A stretch of DNA of 64,000 nt from the NCBI RefSeq assembly GCF_003063265.1, contig NZ_NERU01000005.1, positions 124,001 to 188,000 of the forward strand, read 5' to 3'. Origin of the DNA: Limnohabitans sp. WS1 (lineage in GTDB: Bacteria; Pseudomonadota; Gammaproteobacteria; Burkholderiales; Burkholderiaceae_C). Position 1 is the first letter of the stretch, and each line of letters starts with the position of its first letter. Below, piece by piece: positions 20,148 through 29,658 of the stretch. The notes beneath the pieces were generated by a model. The model did not search any database. It had not been told where the DNA came from and was given only the letters and a program-made list of their open reading frames with translations. The position numbers were made by a program, and so were the translations under genes.

Positions 20148-21644
20148 ATGCGTCAGCCCATGTCATTGGCTGAGCCCCATCACCCACTGCACAACACGCC
20201 CCCGCACTGGGGCGTACTGCTTGTCTTGGTTTTGCCTTGGGTGCAGCCTTATGCGCCAGGCCCTGTCTCCAATGTCATGCCTTGGCTGATCAGTTGGGCG
20301 TGTCTGGCTTTGGCCGCGTTCGGCTGGCGACAGGTCACCGTTTCTGCGGTGTTTCACAGCTGGGCCATCGCGGCCTTGATCAGCAGCGTCATCGGTTTGA
20401 TCCAGTATTTTGGCAAAGCCGAGGCGTTTTGGCCGCTGGTGCATGTGCCAGATTATTTGGGCGATGCTGTTGGCAACCTGCGCCAGCGCAACCAGCTGGC
20501 CACGTTGCTCAGCATGGGCTTGCTGGCCGTTTTGTGGTGGCGTCTTCATGGCTTGACATCCGTGCAAGCTTGGATCATGACGGCCGTGCTGTGCACCGCA
20601 CTGGCCGCCACGTCCTCGCGCACGGGTTTGCTGCAATTGGTGGGCATCACCCTTTGGATGGCCCTGCAATGGCGACAAGCCCGCATGCGCCAGCTGCTGC
20701 GCTTGTGCGTTTTTGCGTTGGGCGTCTACACACTGGCCGCTTGGGTGTTGCCATGGAGCCTGCAACACATGACGGGGCAAGCCACATTCAACGCCATGGT
20801 CCGCATGACCACGGATGACGGGTGCGGCAGTCGCAAAGTGCTTTGGTCCAATGTGTTGCATTTGCTGGCCCAAAAACCACTGAGTGGTTGGGGCTGGGAT
20901 GCGCTGCGCCATGCCCACTACATCACCGATTATGGTGACACCCGCTTTTGCGCTGTCATGGGCAATGCCCACAATTTGCCGCTGCACTTGGCCGTTGTCT
21001 GGGGAATACCTGCTGCTGCAGCGCTGATGCTGGCCCTCATGGCGGCTGTCTGGATGGCCAGACCTTGGCAAGCGCAGGGGGCTGATCGCTGCATGGGGTG
21101 GGGTGTTTTGGGCGTGATCGCTGTGCACAGCGCTCTTGAATACCCGCTGTGGTACGGACCCTTTCAGATCGCCCTTGTTTTGTGCCTGTGGGTCATGGGG
21201 GGGCAAATCTGGTGGAGCATGCGGGCATCCAACAGCCTGAAAAGCGCTGCCTTGCTTGTTTTGTCTGCCCTGGCATGCCTGGCCTATGACTACCAGCAGG
21301 TGCGCCAAATTTATCTGCCACCTGCACAGCGCTGGGCAGTTTGGCGAGACAAGCCCCTTGAGGTGGCTCAGCGAAGCTGGTTTTTTGAAACAGCGGCTCT
21401 TTTTGCCGAGCTCACCACCACCCGCGTCACCCCAGACAACGCTCGCTGGGTGCTGGAGGCGAGCCAAGAGCTGCTGCTGAGCACGCCCGACCCTCGGGTG
21501 GTCTTGCAACTGATCGAAGCCGCTCAATTGCTGGATGAAGACGATGTACGGGCCTTTCATCTGGCCCGATTGCAACAGGTCTACCCCGAAGATCACGCTC
21601 GCTGGGTGGATCGGCAAGCCAAAACTCAAAAAAGCAAGCGTTAA
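20148..21644 (+). CDS. PglL/Wzy-family O-oligosaccharyltransferase (pilin glycosylation)
   Basis: 498 residues, about 10-12 membrane segments. The periplasmic-loop signature is VGNLRQRNQLATLLS, close to the GNLxQxN motif of PglL enzymes. GWGWDALRHAH, NAHNLPLHLAVVWGIPAA and HSALEYPLWYGPFQIAL give the Wzy_C core with conserved His, Glu and Tyr. The soluble C-terminal part (residues 370-490) fits the PglL tail. It transfers a lipid-linked glycan to Ser/Thr of a target protein in the periplasm. The pilin 49 nt upstream is the obvious candidate. An O-antigen ligase is the main alternative. Confidence 0.78.
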   Translation: MRQPMSLAEPHHPLHNTPPHWGVLLVLVLPWVQPYAPGPVSNVMPWLISWACLALAAFGWRQVTVSAVFHSWAIAALISSVIGLIQYFGKAEAFWPLVHVPDYLGDAVGNLRQRNQLATLLSMGLLAVLWWRLHGLTSVQAWIMTAVLCTALAATSSRTGLLQLVGITLWMALQWRQARMRQLLRLCVFALGVYTLAAWVLPWSLQHMTGQATFNAMVRMTTDDGCGSRKVLWSNVLHLLAQKPLSGWGWDALRHAHYITDYGDTRFCAVMGNAHNLPLHLAVVWGIPAAAALMLALMAAVWMARPWQAQGADRCMGWGVLGVIAVHSALEYPLWYGPFQIALVLCLWVMGGQIWWSMRASNSLKSAALLVLSALACLAYDYQQVRQIYLPPAQRWAVWRDKPLEVAQRSWFFETAALFAELTTTRVTPDNARWVLEASQELLLSTPDPRVVLQLIEAAQLLDEDDVRAFHLARLQQVYPEDHARWVDRQAKTQKSKR

Positions 21645-21689
21645 GTTCCTTTTGGTCGGTCAATATGTAGTTATGATGTTGTAAAAATA

Positions 21690-21740
21690 CCCAATTGGGT
21701 AATTCCCAATGCTGACATTTTTGTTAAATTGTTGACAATT
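21690..21740 (+). promoter_or_regulatory. Palindrome-rich promoter region of an orphan response regulator
   Basis: The AT-rich leader contains three copies of one half-site: CCCAAT (21690), its complement ATTGGG (21694) and CCCAAT (21705). These form CCCAATTGGG and ATTGGG-5-CCCAAT. A second dyad, AATTGT-TG-ACAATT, spans 21727-21740. CTGACA (21712) and GACAAT (21734) are 16 bp apart and could be -35 and -10 boxes, placing the dyad over the -10. Autoregulation or repression is possible; not proven. Confidence 0.35.
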
Positions 21741-21760
21741 ATTAAGCAATATCAGCAACC

Positions 21761-22417
21761 ATGAACAATCGACTGGGTCACGTATTTTTGGTCGACGACA
21801 ACCATGACGTGCGGTTTTACCTGGCAGACATGCTGGTCCGCCTGGGTTACACCGTTGACACCTTTGACAACGCACAGGCATTTCTCAATAACGCCTTGGA
21901 CATTTCACCTGCGGTGGTGTTGCTCGACATGCGCATGCCGGGTTTGACCGGGCTAGAGCTGCAAAACAAGTTGCTCAGCATTGGACGCAGAACGCCCATT
22001 GTGTTCATCAGCGGTGAGAGTGAGAAGACCGAAATCATCGAGGCATTTCGTCATGGTGCCATTGACTTTGTGCTCAAGCCTTTCAGCCGCGACAAGCTTT
22101 GCCTGATCCTTGAAAAGGCCATGGACATTGACCGTCGTCGCCACCAGGAGTTTGTCAGCACAGACACGGTGCGCCGCGTCTTCAATGTGCTGTCCAACCG
22201 AGAAAAAGAAATCTTCATGCTCATCGTTCAGGGCTTGACGAACAAAGGCATCGCCGAGGTGACGGGCATTCAGCCCGGCACGGCCAAAAAGCACCGGGCC
22301 ACCATTTATCAAAAGTTGAACGTCAACAGCGGTGCCGAATTGATCAATTTGTGCAAAGGGGTTGATTTGAGCCCCTTTTTGCCGGCCAGCAAGACCACCC
22401 CGCCCGTTCAGGCCTAA
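21761..22417 (+). CDS. Orphan response regulator, FixJ/LuxR type
   Basis: 218 residues. Receiver domain: acidic pair in FLVDDNHD, phospho-acceptor Asp in VVLLDMRMPGLTG, the Ser of FISGESE and the Lys of FVLKPFS. The C-terminal GerE/LuxR helix-turn-helix has LSNREKEIFMLIVQGLTNKGIAEVTGIQPGTAKKHRATIYQKL. No histidine kinase is adjacent, so its partner is elsewhere. It follows the pilin/PglL pair but has its own promoter-like leader, so a link to pili is only positional. Confidence 0.85.
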   Translation: MNNRLGHVFLVDDNHDVRFYLADMLVRLGYTVDTFDNAQAFLNNALDISPAVVLLDMRMPGLTGLELQNKLLSIGRRTPIVFISGESEKTEIIEAFRHGAIDFVLKPFSRDKLCLILEKAMDIDRRRHQEFVSTDTVRRVFNVLSNREKEIFMLIVQGLTNKGIAEVTGIQPGTAKKHRATIYQKLNVNSGAELINLCKGVDLSPFLPASKTTPPVQA

Positions 22418-22465
22418 GGCCTCGGGTCAGGGTGATGGTTCAAAGCGCGGGTGATCTGCGTCCGC

Positions 22466-23452
22466 TCAGCGGTTCACATTCACCACCACCCGCCCGCGCA
22501 CCTGCCCGGCCAAGATCTCGCTGCCCAGTGCTACGGCATCGGCCAGACCCACTTCGCGGGTGATGCGCTCCAGTTGCAGTGGGTCCAGGTCTTGGGCCAA
22601 ACGTGCCCAGGCCGCTTCGCGCACAGCACGCGGGGCCATCACGCTGTCGATGCCCGCCAGCGTCACACCACGCAAGATGAAGGGTGCGACCGAGCCAGGA
22701 AAGTCCATGCCCTGGGCCAGGCCGCAAGCCGTGACCACGCCGCCATATTTCGTGCTGGCGCAGGCATTGGCCAAGGTGTGGCTGCCCACGGTGTCGACCA
22801 CGCCGGCCCAGCGCTCTTTGGCCAGCGGTTTGCCGGGGGCAGACAGTTCGGCCCGGTCCATCACGTCGGCCGCGCCCAGCTGGCGCAGGTAGTCGGCCTC
22901 TTGCAAGCGGCCGGTGCTGGCCACCACGCGATAGCCCAGCTTGGCCAGCAGTGCAATGGCCACGCTGCCCACGCCGCCGCCCGCACCCGTGACCAAAATG
23001 TCGCCACTGCCGGGCGTGACACCGTGCTTTTGAAGCGCCATCACGCACAGCATGGCGGTGTAGCCTGCGGTGCCAATGGCCATGGCTTGGCGCGGGGTGA
23101 AGGCGGCAGGCAGTTTCACCAACCAGTCGCCTTTGAGCCGAGCCTTTTGTGCCAAACCGCCGCTGTGGCTTTCGCCCACACCCCAACCGTTCAAAACGAC
23201 GGAGTCACCTGCTTTGAACAGCGGGTGCTGGCTGTCGGTCACCGTGCCCGACAGGTCAATGCCCGGCGTGAGCGGGAACTTGCGCACCACGGGCGATTTG
23301 CCGGTGATGGCCAGGCCGTCTTTGTAATTGAGCGTGGAATAGTCCACCTGCACCGTCACGTCCCCTTCGGGCAAGGCGCTGTCGTCGAGCGTTTGCAAGG
23401 TGCAGCGGTAACCGGCGTCGTCTTTGTTGATTTGCAGGGCTTGGTAAGTCAT
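22466..23452 (-). CDS. acuI: Acrylyl-CoA reductase-like oxidoreductase (YhdH/AcuI family)
   Basis: 328 residues from [12 protein letters not shown]. Zinc-independent medium-chain dehydrogenase/reductase: [15 protein letters not shown] and [16 protein letters not shown] are the YhdH/YhfP marks, then [20 protein letters not shown]. The NADPH-binding [16 protein letters not shown] carries the dinucleotide loop. Family enzymes reduce acryloyl-CoA to propionyl-CoA with NADPH, detoxifying acryloyl-CoA from DMSP or 3-hydroxypropionate metabolism. No DMSP genes are near, so a general detoxification role is more likely. Confidence 0.82.
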   Translation of the reverse strand: MTYQALQINKDDAGYRCTLQTLDDSALPEGDVTVQVDYSTLNYKDGLAITGKSPVVRKFPLTPGIDLSGTVTDSQHPLFKAGDSVVLNGWGVGESHSGGLAQKARLKGDWLVKLPAAFTPRQAMAIGTAGYTAMLCVMALQKHGVTPGSGDILVTGAGGGVGSVAIALLAKLGYRVVASTGRLQEADYLRQLGAADVMDRAELSAPGKPLAKERWAGVVDTVGSHTLANACASTKYGGVVTACGLAQGMDFPGSVAPFILRGVTLAGIDSVMAPRAVREAAWARLAQDLDPLQLERITREVGLADAVALGSEILAGQVRGRVVVNVNR

Positions 23453-23527
23453 GGCCTTCTTTCTGAAAATGGAAATAACACGGTATTTTTGAGCCACACG
23501 GGGCCAGCTTCGATGGGTGTCAGGGGC

Positions 23528-24418
23528 TCATTTGCGGTTGACCAGCACAATGCCAACAGCCACCAGCACCAGCGACAGCAGCAAAGTCAAGGTCACCGTT
23601 TCGCCCAGCCACAGCATGCCAAACAGCAATGCAAACAGTGGGGTCATGAACACAAAAGCAGAAATTTGCGTGGCCGGATACCGGCCCAACATCCACATCC
23701 AAGCCAGGTAACTGGCAAACGCCCCCAACACCGCCTGTATGGCCACCGAGCCCAGAGCAAAGGGGCTCCAATGACCCGACCAAGACTCGCCCATCAGGTA
23801 GGACAAGACCAGCAAGAGCCCTGCACTCAGGGCAATTTGGTAGAACAACAGTTTTTCAGCAGGGATGCGGGTGAGGTTTTTGGCCCGGATGGTCACCGTG
23901 GTCAGGCCCCACAACGCGCCTGCGGCCAAGCCCATCCAGTCGCCAGTGGCTGCACCCTCGCTCAAGCCATCGCGCAGTGCAAACACCACGGCGGCAAAAG
24001 CGCACGCCATGCCGGCCCACTGTGCCGGGCGCAAGCGTTCGCTGCGAATGAACAAGGGCACCAATGCCGCCACCCAAAAAGGCGAGGTGTACAAAAACAC
24101 CGTCAGCCGCGAAGCCGAGGTGTGTTGCAAGCCGATGTAAATGAACGCAAATTCGGCGGCAAACAAACTGCCCACCAGCAAACCACCCCACAAACTGCCA
24201 TCGCGCTCGAACAGCCGGATGCCGCGCCATTGGCACCACAGCAGCAGCAACAAACTGGCCCCCACACCACGCACCGCCGACATGAACACCGGCGGGATGA
24301 GCGTGACCGTGGTTTTGACCAACACCTGCTGAAACCCCCAAAACATGCAACAAACCAGCAAGATCCCCACGGCCAGGGCGTCCAGATGGTCTTTGCGATG
24401 GGGGTGCGGCGCATTCAT
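23528..24418 (-). CDS. EamA/DMT-family exporter
   Basis: 296 residues from MNAPHPHRKDHLD, ten hydrophobic segments in two EamA halves (for example FMSAVRGVGASLLLLLW, and AIQAVLGAFASYLAWMWMLGRYPATQISAF in the second half). The final AVGIVLVNRK is typical of drug/metabolite transporters. Substrate unknown; amino acids or small metabolites are usual. Separated by 75 nt from the acuI-like gene on the same strand. Confidence 0.83.
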   Translation of the reverse strand: MNAPHPHRKDHLDALAVGILLVCCMFWGFQQVLVKTTVTLIPPVFMSAVRGVGASLLLLLWCQWRGIRLFERDGSLWGGLLVGSLFAAEFAFIYIGLQHTSASRLTVFLYTSPFWVAALVPLFIRSERLRPAQWAGMACAFAAVVFALRDGLSEGAATGDWMGLAAGALWGLTTVTIRAKNLTRIPAEKLLFYQIALSAGLLLVLSYLMGESWSGHWSPFALGSVAIQAVLGAFASYLAWMWMLGRYPATQISAFVFMTPLFALLFGMLWLGETVTLTLLLSLVLVAVGIVLVNRK

Positions 24419-24537
24419 GGCCTCGATTGTGCCGTGCACCACGGTGGGGGCCTGTCACCCGTGATGCCCAGCCCTCAGAGGGCCGGGTAACATGTTTTGA
24501 ACTTCTCCTTTTTGTGGCTCTGCAAGAGCGTTTTGAC

Positions 24538-26118
24538 ATGAACAGATATTCAGTAAATCGTCGCCAACTGAACCGCCAGGCCTTGGCGCTGGCATTGACG
24601 CCGTGGTTGGGGGCCTGTGCCCAGGCGCAGTCGGTGCAAAGCGCCGCTTCTGCAGGGGGACCGCGCTGGCAAAGCGACCCCTTCAGTTTGGGCGTTGCCA
24701 GTGGTCAACCCCAACCTGACAGTGTGGTGTTGTGGACCCGCTTGCGCATGGCACCTGTTGACGAGGCGCAACGCGGGCGTGCGCAATCGGTGGTGTGTGA
24801 GGTGTTTGCCGACGAGGCTTTGCGCCAGCCCGTCAGGCAGTGGCTGGTACAAACCGACGCCAGCCGAGCGCACAGCGTGCATGTGCTGGCCAGTGGTTTG
24901 CAGCCCGGGCGGCATTATTGGTACCGTTTTGTCTGCGGCCAGGCGATCAGCCCGGTGGGCCGGACCCGCACCAGCCCGGCACTGAACGAAGCGGTGCCAC
25001 GCCTGCGCATGGCCTTGGCCTCGTGCCAGCACTTTGAGCAGGGTTACTTTGCTGCGCACCGGGACATGGCCGAACGCGATCTGGATTTGGTCTTGTTTGT
25101 GGGCGATTACATTTACGAGAGCTCTAATCCCCGCTTCATTGTGCGCAAGCATGAAGGCGGGATACCGGTGCTGTTGGACGAGTACCGCGAGCGCCATGCC
25201 CAGTACAAATCGGATGCTGATTTGCGTGCCTGCCATGCAGCGCACCCGTGGGTCATGACCTGGGATGACCACGAAGTGGTGAACGATTACGCCAACGACC
25301 TGGACCAAAAATTCACCGATGCGCAGGTGTTTTTGCGCCGCCGTGCGGCCGCCTACCAAGCGTATTTTGAACACATGCCCGTCCGCTTGGGGCCAGACCC
25401 CAGCCAGCCCAGCCAGATGCGCATCCATGACCGAATGGCCTGGGGGCGTCTGGCCGATGTGTGGACGCTGGACTGCCGCCAATACCGTGACCACCATGCC
25501 TGCCCGGACCCGAACCGGGGCGGTGGCCGCGTGGTGGTGGGCTGCGACGCTTTGGCCAACCCGGGCCGCAGCATGTTGGGCGCTGCGCAGGAACAATGGT
25601 TGAACGAGGGCTTGACGCAAAGCCAGCGGCGCTGGAAATTGTTGGCACAGTCCACCCAAATGAGTTCCAGCGGCGTTGACACACCGCTGGGCCGCAGCGC
25701 TTTCACCGATGGTTGGGACGGTTACCCCAAAGCCCGCGAGCGCTTGTTGAGCACCATCGCCGAGGCCCGTTTGCAAAACGTGGTTCTATTGGGCGGGGAT
25801 GTGCACATGAACGTGGCCTCGCAACTGCGTGTGCAGCCCAACAACGACAAGTCCCCCATCGTGGCAGCCGAACTGGTGGCCACCTCCATCACTTCGCGCG
25901 GCTTGGGTGAAAACCTGTTGGCCCAAATCCGGGCGTCCAACCCCGACATCGTGCACGCCCGATCTGACGAGAGGGGGTATACCGTGCTGGATGTGAAACC
26001 CGAGCGCACGGTTGCTGAAATGCGCACCACCGCCAATCCCGTCAAAGCCGATGCCCAGTTTGGCGTGCAGGCCCGTTTTGAAATCGTGCAGGGGGTGGCT
26101 GGCTTGCACAAACTCTGA
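24538..26118 (+). CDS. phoD: PhoD-like alkaline phosphatase/phosphodiesterase
   Basis: 526 residues. N-terminus NRRQLNRQALALALTPWLGAC has a twin-Arg and a lipobox-like LGAC, so a Tat-exported lipoprotein is likely. The PhoD N-domain occupies about residues 40-150 (SDPFSLGVASGQPQPDSVVLWTRL). Metal-site motifs follow: GDYIYES, MTWDDHEVVNDY and GDVHMNVA, which supply Asp, Tyr, Asp-His and His ligands for Fe/Ca. It hydrolyses phosphomono- and diesters in the periplasm. Expression under phosphate limitation is expected from the family, but no Pho box was identified. Starts at MNRYSVNRRQ; earlier in-frame codons overlap the divergent gene. Confidence 0.87.
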   Translation: MNRYSVNRRQLNRQALALALTPWLGACAQAQSVQSAASAGGPRWQSDPFSLGVASGQPQPDSVVLWTRLRMAPVDEAQRGRAQSVVCEVFADEALRQPVRQWLVQTDASRAHSVHVLASGLQPGRHYWYRFVCGQAISPVGRTRTSPALNEAVPRLRMALASCQHFEQGYFAAHRDMAERDLDLVLFVGDYIYESSNPRFIVRKHEGGIPVLLDEYRERHAQYKSDADLRACHAAHPWVMTWDDHEVVNDYANDLDQKFTDAQVFLRRRAAAYQAYFEHMPVRLGPDPSQPSQMRIHDRMAWGRLADVWTLDCRQYRDHHACPDPNRGGGRVVVGCDALANPGRSMLGAAQEQWLNEGLTQSQRRWKLLAQSTQMSSSGVDTPLGRSAFTDGWDGYPKARERLLSTIAEARLQNVVLLGGDVHMNVASQLRVQPNNDKSPIVAAELVATSITSRGLGENLLAQIRASNPDIVHARSDERGYTVLDVKPERTVAEMRTTANPVKADAQFGVQARFEIVQGVAGLHKL

Positions 26119-26238
26119 AGTTGGGCTCATGGAAAACCCTTGGTCTGAGTTGTGGGCCCTGTAACCACCCCGTGAACCACAGGGATGAAGCGTTAACACA
26201 GGGGTCATTTTTTGGGCCACGGGGCTAAAATAAAAAAT

Positions 26239-26862
26239 ATGAATATTGAAATCGCCAAACCGCCCAAAAAGTCTTTCAAAGTCCAGATGCTGGCGGCCCG
26301 CGAGGCGGCCATCATCCAGTCGGTCAACCGTTTGTTGGCCGAAAAAGGTTTTGATGCGATGACGGTGGACGAAGTGGCCGCTGAAGTGGGCATTGCCAAA
26401 GCCAGTCTGTACAAACATTTCACCAGCAAGGAAGAGCTGGCCTGCGCCGCCATGGTCACCGCCATGCAAAGGGCACAGGAATTCATCCAGCAACTGCCCC
26501 CTGACGGGCTGCCCATGGACAAGCTCAAGGCTGCGACACGCTGGACCATGACACTCAAACTGCAAGGCCAAATGCCCTCTTTGCCCAGCCAAAACTCCAG
26601 TTTGCGCACCACCTTGATGGCCAGCAAAGAGTACATGGATGGCTTGATGGAAGTCAGCGACGCTTTGGGTGGCTGGATCGAAGAGGCCCAAGCCAAGGGC
26701 CAGATCAATCCGGCATTGCCCGCTGTGGCGGTGCTCTACACCTTGTTTGCACGGGCTTGTGACCCGGTGCTGGAGTTTCTCAAAATGGGTGAACAGCACA
26801 CCGAAGAGCAGATTTTGGACATGGTGATGAGTTCTTGCTTTGAGGGCCTCAAAGCACGCTGA
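26239..26862 (+). CDS. TetR/AcrR-family transcriptional regulator
   Basis: 207 residues from the ATG of MNIEIAKPPKK. The N-terminal HTH is clear: AAIIQSVNRLLAEKGFDAMTVDEVAAEVGIAKASLYKHFTSKEEL. The remainder is a helical ligand domain with no recognisable specificity. It is preceded by an AT-rich TAAAATAAAAAATATG leader and convergent with the following LysR gene (5-nt gap). Target genes unknown; phoD upstream is on the same strand. Confidence 0.85.
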   Translation: MNIEIAKPPKKSFKVQMLAAREAAIIQSVNRLLAEKGFDAMTVDEVAAEVGIAKASLYKHFTSKEELACAAMVTAMQRAQEFIQQLPPDGLPMDKLKAATRWTMTLKLQGQMPSLPSQNSSLRTTLMASKEYMDGLMEVSDALGGWIEEAQAKGQINPALPAVAVLYTLFARACDPVLEFLKMGEQHTEEQILDMVMSSCFEGLKAR

Positions 26863-26867
26863 AGTGC

Positions 26868-27818
26868 TCAGCGCAAGGTGTTGAGCCTGGCCATGGACCC
26901 TATGCGTGCCGCCGCACTGATGCGAATTTCATCCAGAACCTGCAACAAAGCTTCGGAAGGCGTGTGTTCCACGCGCAGCGTCACGCCCACCGGCCCTTCG
27001 GTGCCGCGCGTGTCGATGGGCAGGCGCACCACAGTGCCTTGTTGCAAGTCATTTTCAATGGCACCCAGCGGAATGCACCAGACCGCATCACTTTGCAAGA
27101 CATAACTTCGTCCAAAGGACAAGTCGATGGTGTCGATGGTGTGTCTGGGCAAACCACCCCCCAAGGTCATGAAAAAACGGTTGGCAGCTTCACGCACACT
27201 TGTGCTGGCATCTGGCAGCACCAAGCGGTAGCGGTACAACAAGTCTGGATGAATGGAGGAAAGCCGGGCCAACTCGTGCCCTGGGCGCACAACCAGCAGC
27301 AAAGGCTCGGTGTAGAGGTACTCAAAACTCAGCCCTTGCATGGCAGACGGTTCTGCCAAGCGGCCCACCACCATGTCCAGAGCGCCTTGCTTCAGGGCCG
27401 AAATCAAGGGCGCGTTGTAGCCTGCACGCACCGTTAAACGGGCCTGGGGCCAGACAGCGGCAAACCGAACCAGGGCCGGGGCCACCACGGTGGCACCCAC
27501 ATTGGGCAATGCGCCGATCACCAGCGTGGGGGCATCGCCCTCTTCATGACTCGACAGGCTGGACAAGCCATCGTGGATCGTCCGAAGGCCCGCCCCCGCA
27601 TGGCGCACCAAAATCCGGCCTGCTGCGGTCAAGGTCACCCCCTTGGGTGAGCGTTCAAAAAGCAACTGAGCGGTGATGTCTTCGAGCTCGGTCAGGGTTT
27701 TAGTCACCGCAGGTTGCGAAATGTTCAAGGCTTTGGCCGCTCGCACCAAGGAGCCCTGTTCGGCAATGGCCAACAAGGTTCGAAGGTGACGCATTTTGAG
27801 TCGGTCGTTCAAAGGCAT
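26868..27818 (-). CDS. LysR-family regulator, PcaQ-like
   Basis: 316 residues. The HTH (RLKMRHLRTLLAIAEQGSLVRAAKALNISQPAVTKTLTELE) is of the PcaQ/GbpR subtype, in which regulators of protocatechuate and related aromatic operons are found. The effector domain has LVIGALPNVGATVVAPAL and LLLVVRPGHELA. It lies 103 nt downstream of the ACMSD-like amidohydrolase on the same strand, and probably controls it or a distant operon. Effector unknown. Confidence 0.83.
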   Translation of the reverse strand: MPLNDRLKMRHLRTLLAIAEQGSLVRAAKALNISQPAVTKTLTELEDITAQLLFERSPKGVTLTAAGRILVRHAGAGLRTIHDGLSSLSSHEEGDAPTLVIGALPNVGATVVAPALVRFAAVWPQARLTVRAGYNAPLISALKQGALDMVVGRLAEPSAMQGLSFEYLYTEPLLLVVRPGHELARLSSIHPDLLYRYRLVLPDASTSVREAANRFFMTLGGGLPRHTIDTIDLSFGRSYVLQSDAVWCIPLGAIENDLQQGTVVRLPIDTRGTEGPVGVTLRVEHTPSEALLQVLDEIRISAAARIGSMARLNTLR

Positions 27819-27921
27819 GGCTCAAGCATAACCGGCCCAAAAATCAGGCTGTGGCCGACAGCTGCAGCCTTTCACCGACAAACAGGTGAATGGATCTTGC
27901 CCAAGCCCAGTGCTCCGGTTG

Positions 27922-28917
27922 TCAAGACAAGCGTGCCAACAAAGCCGCTGCATTGCCGTGCAGGATCAGGGCTTGGTCGGCAGCCGAAAGGCGCGAATGA
28001 CGAATGGCCGATAAAGTTTTGGCCGGATCAAAGATGGGGCCATCGGTGCCCAGCACCACACGGTCTGCACCGAACACCGCCACCGCTTGTTCCAGGGCCT
28101 GCGGACCCATGGATGCGCAGTCTACCCACACAGCCCGTGTCCGGCGCGATGGCAAAGCGCGTGTGGGATGAGGCAAAGACTGCATCAAGTCCATGCGCTC
28201 AACCACTGCGCCAAAGCTCCCGCCCAGATGGGCCACTTGGACGGTGATGTTGCGCCAAGGGCGCAAAAAGTCCGACAACAGCAAGGTCACCATGGCCTGC
28301 CCTACATCGTGCTGAACCGCCAAGGCCTGCCGAGCCCAGTGGTGGTCAGGTGGGACCAATGGCAAGGCTGCGCTGTCTGGCATGAGTCCTGGGTGCACCA
28401 AAAAGTGTGCGCCCAGGTCTTCGGCCGCTTCAAACAAGGGCAGCAATTGGGCGGCACTGGCCTCGCTGCGAAAGGCCTCCACCGGCAAAATGGCACCCAA
28501 CAGGCCCAACTCCAATCGCGCCCGTCGCAGTTCGGCCACGGCCGCATGCAGATTGACCCATGGCAGTGCGGCAAGTCCGCAAAAGCGTTCGGGATGGGCT
28601 TGGCACAGGCCCGCACAAGCGTCATTGAAAATGCGCACCAAAGGAGCCGATTGGTCAAAAGGCAAGCAGTCGATGCCAAACAAGCCCGGCAGGGACAGCA
28701 TTTGCTTGCCCACCCCCAGCTGTGACATGTGCGCCAACCGCTGAGAGGCCGATGTGAAGTCCGTATTGAAATTCAATGTGCCAGAGGGCATGACCATATG
28801 CTCTGAGCCGTCTGCCAAGGGATCAATGCGCGGCACTTGGTCATGGCGCTGACGCAAGGCCTGTGCCATCACCGGCGGCAACCAATGCGCATGCAGATCA
28901 ATGGCCTGTGGTGACAT
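27922..28917 (-). CDS. Amidohydrolase-family decarboxylase (ACMSD-like)
   Basis: 331 residues from the ATG at 28917 (an in-frame TTG lies two codons before). The metal-dependent TIM-barrel has IDLHAHWLPP (HxH metal pair) at the N-terminus, FLVHPG with a third His, a later NITVQVAHLGGS, and VLGTDGPIFDP with the catalytic Asp. This layout resembles aminocarboxymuconate-semialdehyde decarboxylase and related non-oxidative decarboxylases of aromatic acids. With the neighbouring PcaQ-like regulator, an aromatic or heterocyclic acid is the probable substrate. The 284 bp upstream hold no gene. Confidence 0.78.
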   Translation of the reverse strand: MSPQAIDLHAHWLPPVMAQALRQRHDQVPRIDPLADGSEHMVMPSGTLNFNTDFTSASQRLAHMSQLGVGKQMLSLPGLFGIDCLPFDQSAPLVRIFNDACAGLCQAHPERFCGLAALPWVNLHAAVAELRRARLELGLLGAILPVEAFRSEASAAQLLPLFEAAEDLGAHFLVHPGLMPDSAALPLVPPDHHWARQALAVQHDVGQAMVTLLLSDFLRPWRNITVQVAHLGGSFGAVVERMDLMQSLPHPTRALPSRRTRAVWVDCASMGPQALEQAVAVFGADRVVLGTDGPIFDPAKTLSAIRHSRLSAADQALILHGNAAALLARLS

Positions 28918-29201
28918 GCTCAATGGGCCCGGGGCCCCACATCACCCATGCAGCCCATGTCAAAAAGACCGACCTCTGTGCTTTGTTCAAAGCGATCCAT
29001 CTCCAGCACCATCAGCCATCACTCCTTGTTGCCGGGTGAAAACTGCCCAGCGGACGGACTATAAAAGCGGATGATGGCTGTGGGAATTGAAATTGTGTGG
29101 GTTGAGGTATCACCACAGGTTATGGCTTCATGGGGCCTGAGTACCCCATGGGAGGGGATGCCCATCTTGCACAAGGTGGGCATCCAAGGGCTGAATGGGT
29201 A

Positions 29202-29624
29202 TCAGCGCACCAACAAGACGGGCACTTTGCAGTGTGCCAGGACTTGGGTGGCCACTGAACCCATGACCAAATTGCCCAAGACGCCATGGCCATGGGAGCC
29301 CATGATCACCAGATCGAATTTGCCGCTCACGGCTGTTTTGGAAATGGTTTCGCCAGCGTGCCCCACTTTGGACATGGTTTTGGCATCGATTTCGTGGCGG
29401 GCCAAAAACTTGGTGACAGGGCCCAGCACTTTTTCGGCCTCTTCGCGGTGATAGGCTTCAACAATGTCCTTGCCCACTGCAGCACGAGCGCGGGGAGGCA
29501 ACTGGGGGTTCACGGTCAGCAAGGTGTAGCTGTTGTTGGCACTGAAGAGATCGTCGTGCGTGGTCAGGTAGGCCAGCATTTTTTTGGTGTATTCGCTGCC
29601 ATCCACGGCCAATAAGATTTTCAT
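29202..29624 (-). CDS. Universal stress protein, UspA family
   Basis: 140 residues. Begins MKILLAVDGSEYTKKML, as expected for UspA. The ATP-binding signature is MGSHGHGVLGNLVMGSVATQVL near the C-terminus (G-x2-G-x9-GS), so it is of the nucleotide-binding class. Single cytosolic domain, likely dimeric. An FNR-type box sits upstream, suggesting induction when oxygen is low. A stem-loop (29157-29184) follows the gene but lacks a U-run. Confidence 0.88.
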   Translation of the reverse strand: MKILLAVDGSEYTKKMLAYLTTHDDLFSANNSYTLLTVNPQLPPRARAAVGKDIVEAYHREEAEKVLGPVTKFLARHEIDAKTMSKVGHAGETISKTAVSGKFDLVIMGSHGHGVLGNLVMGSVATQVLAHCKVPVLLVR

Positions 29625-29658
29625 CAGGGTCTCCTGTATCGGTTAAACAAAGTCCAAC

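Noticed and set aside
22451..24490. 679-codon forward frame opposite the acuI-like and EamA genes
   Set aside because: Same kind of antisense shadow; low-complexity composition and it spans two well-supported reverse genes.
29157..29184. Intrinsic terminator after uspA
   Set aside because: GATGCCCA/TGGGCATC forms a stem, but no U-run follows on the reverse strand; kept only as a stem-loop.
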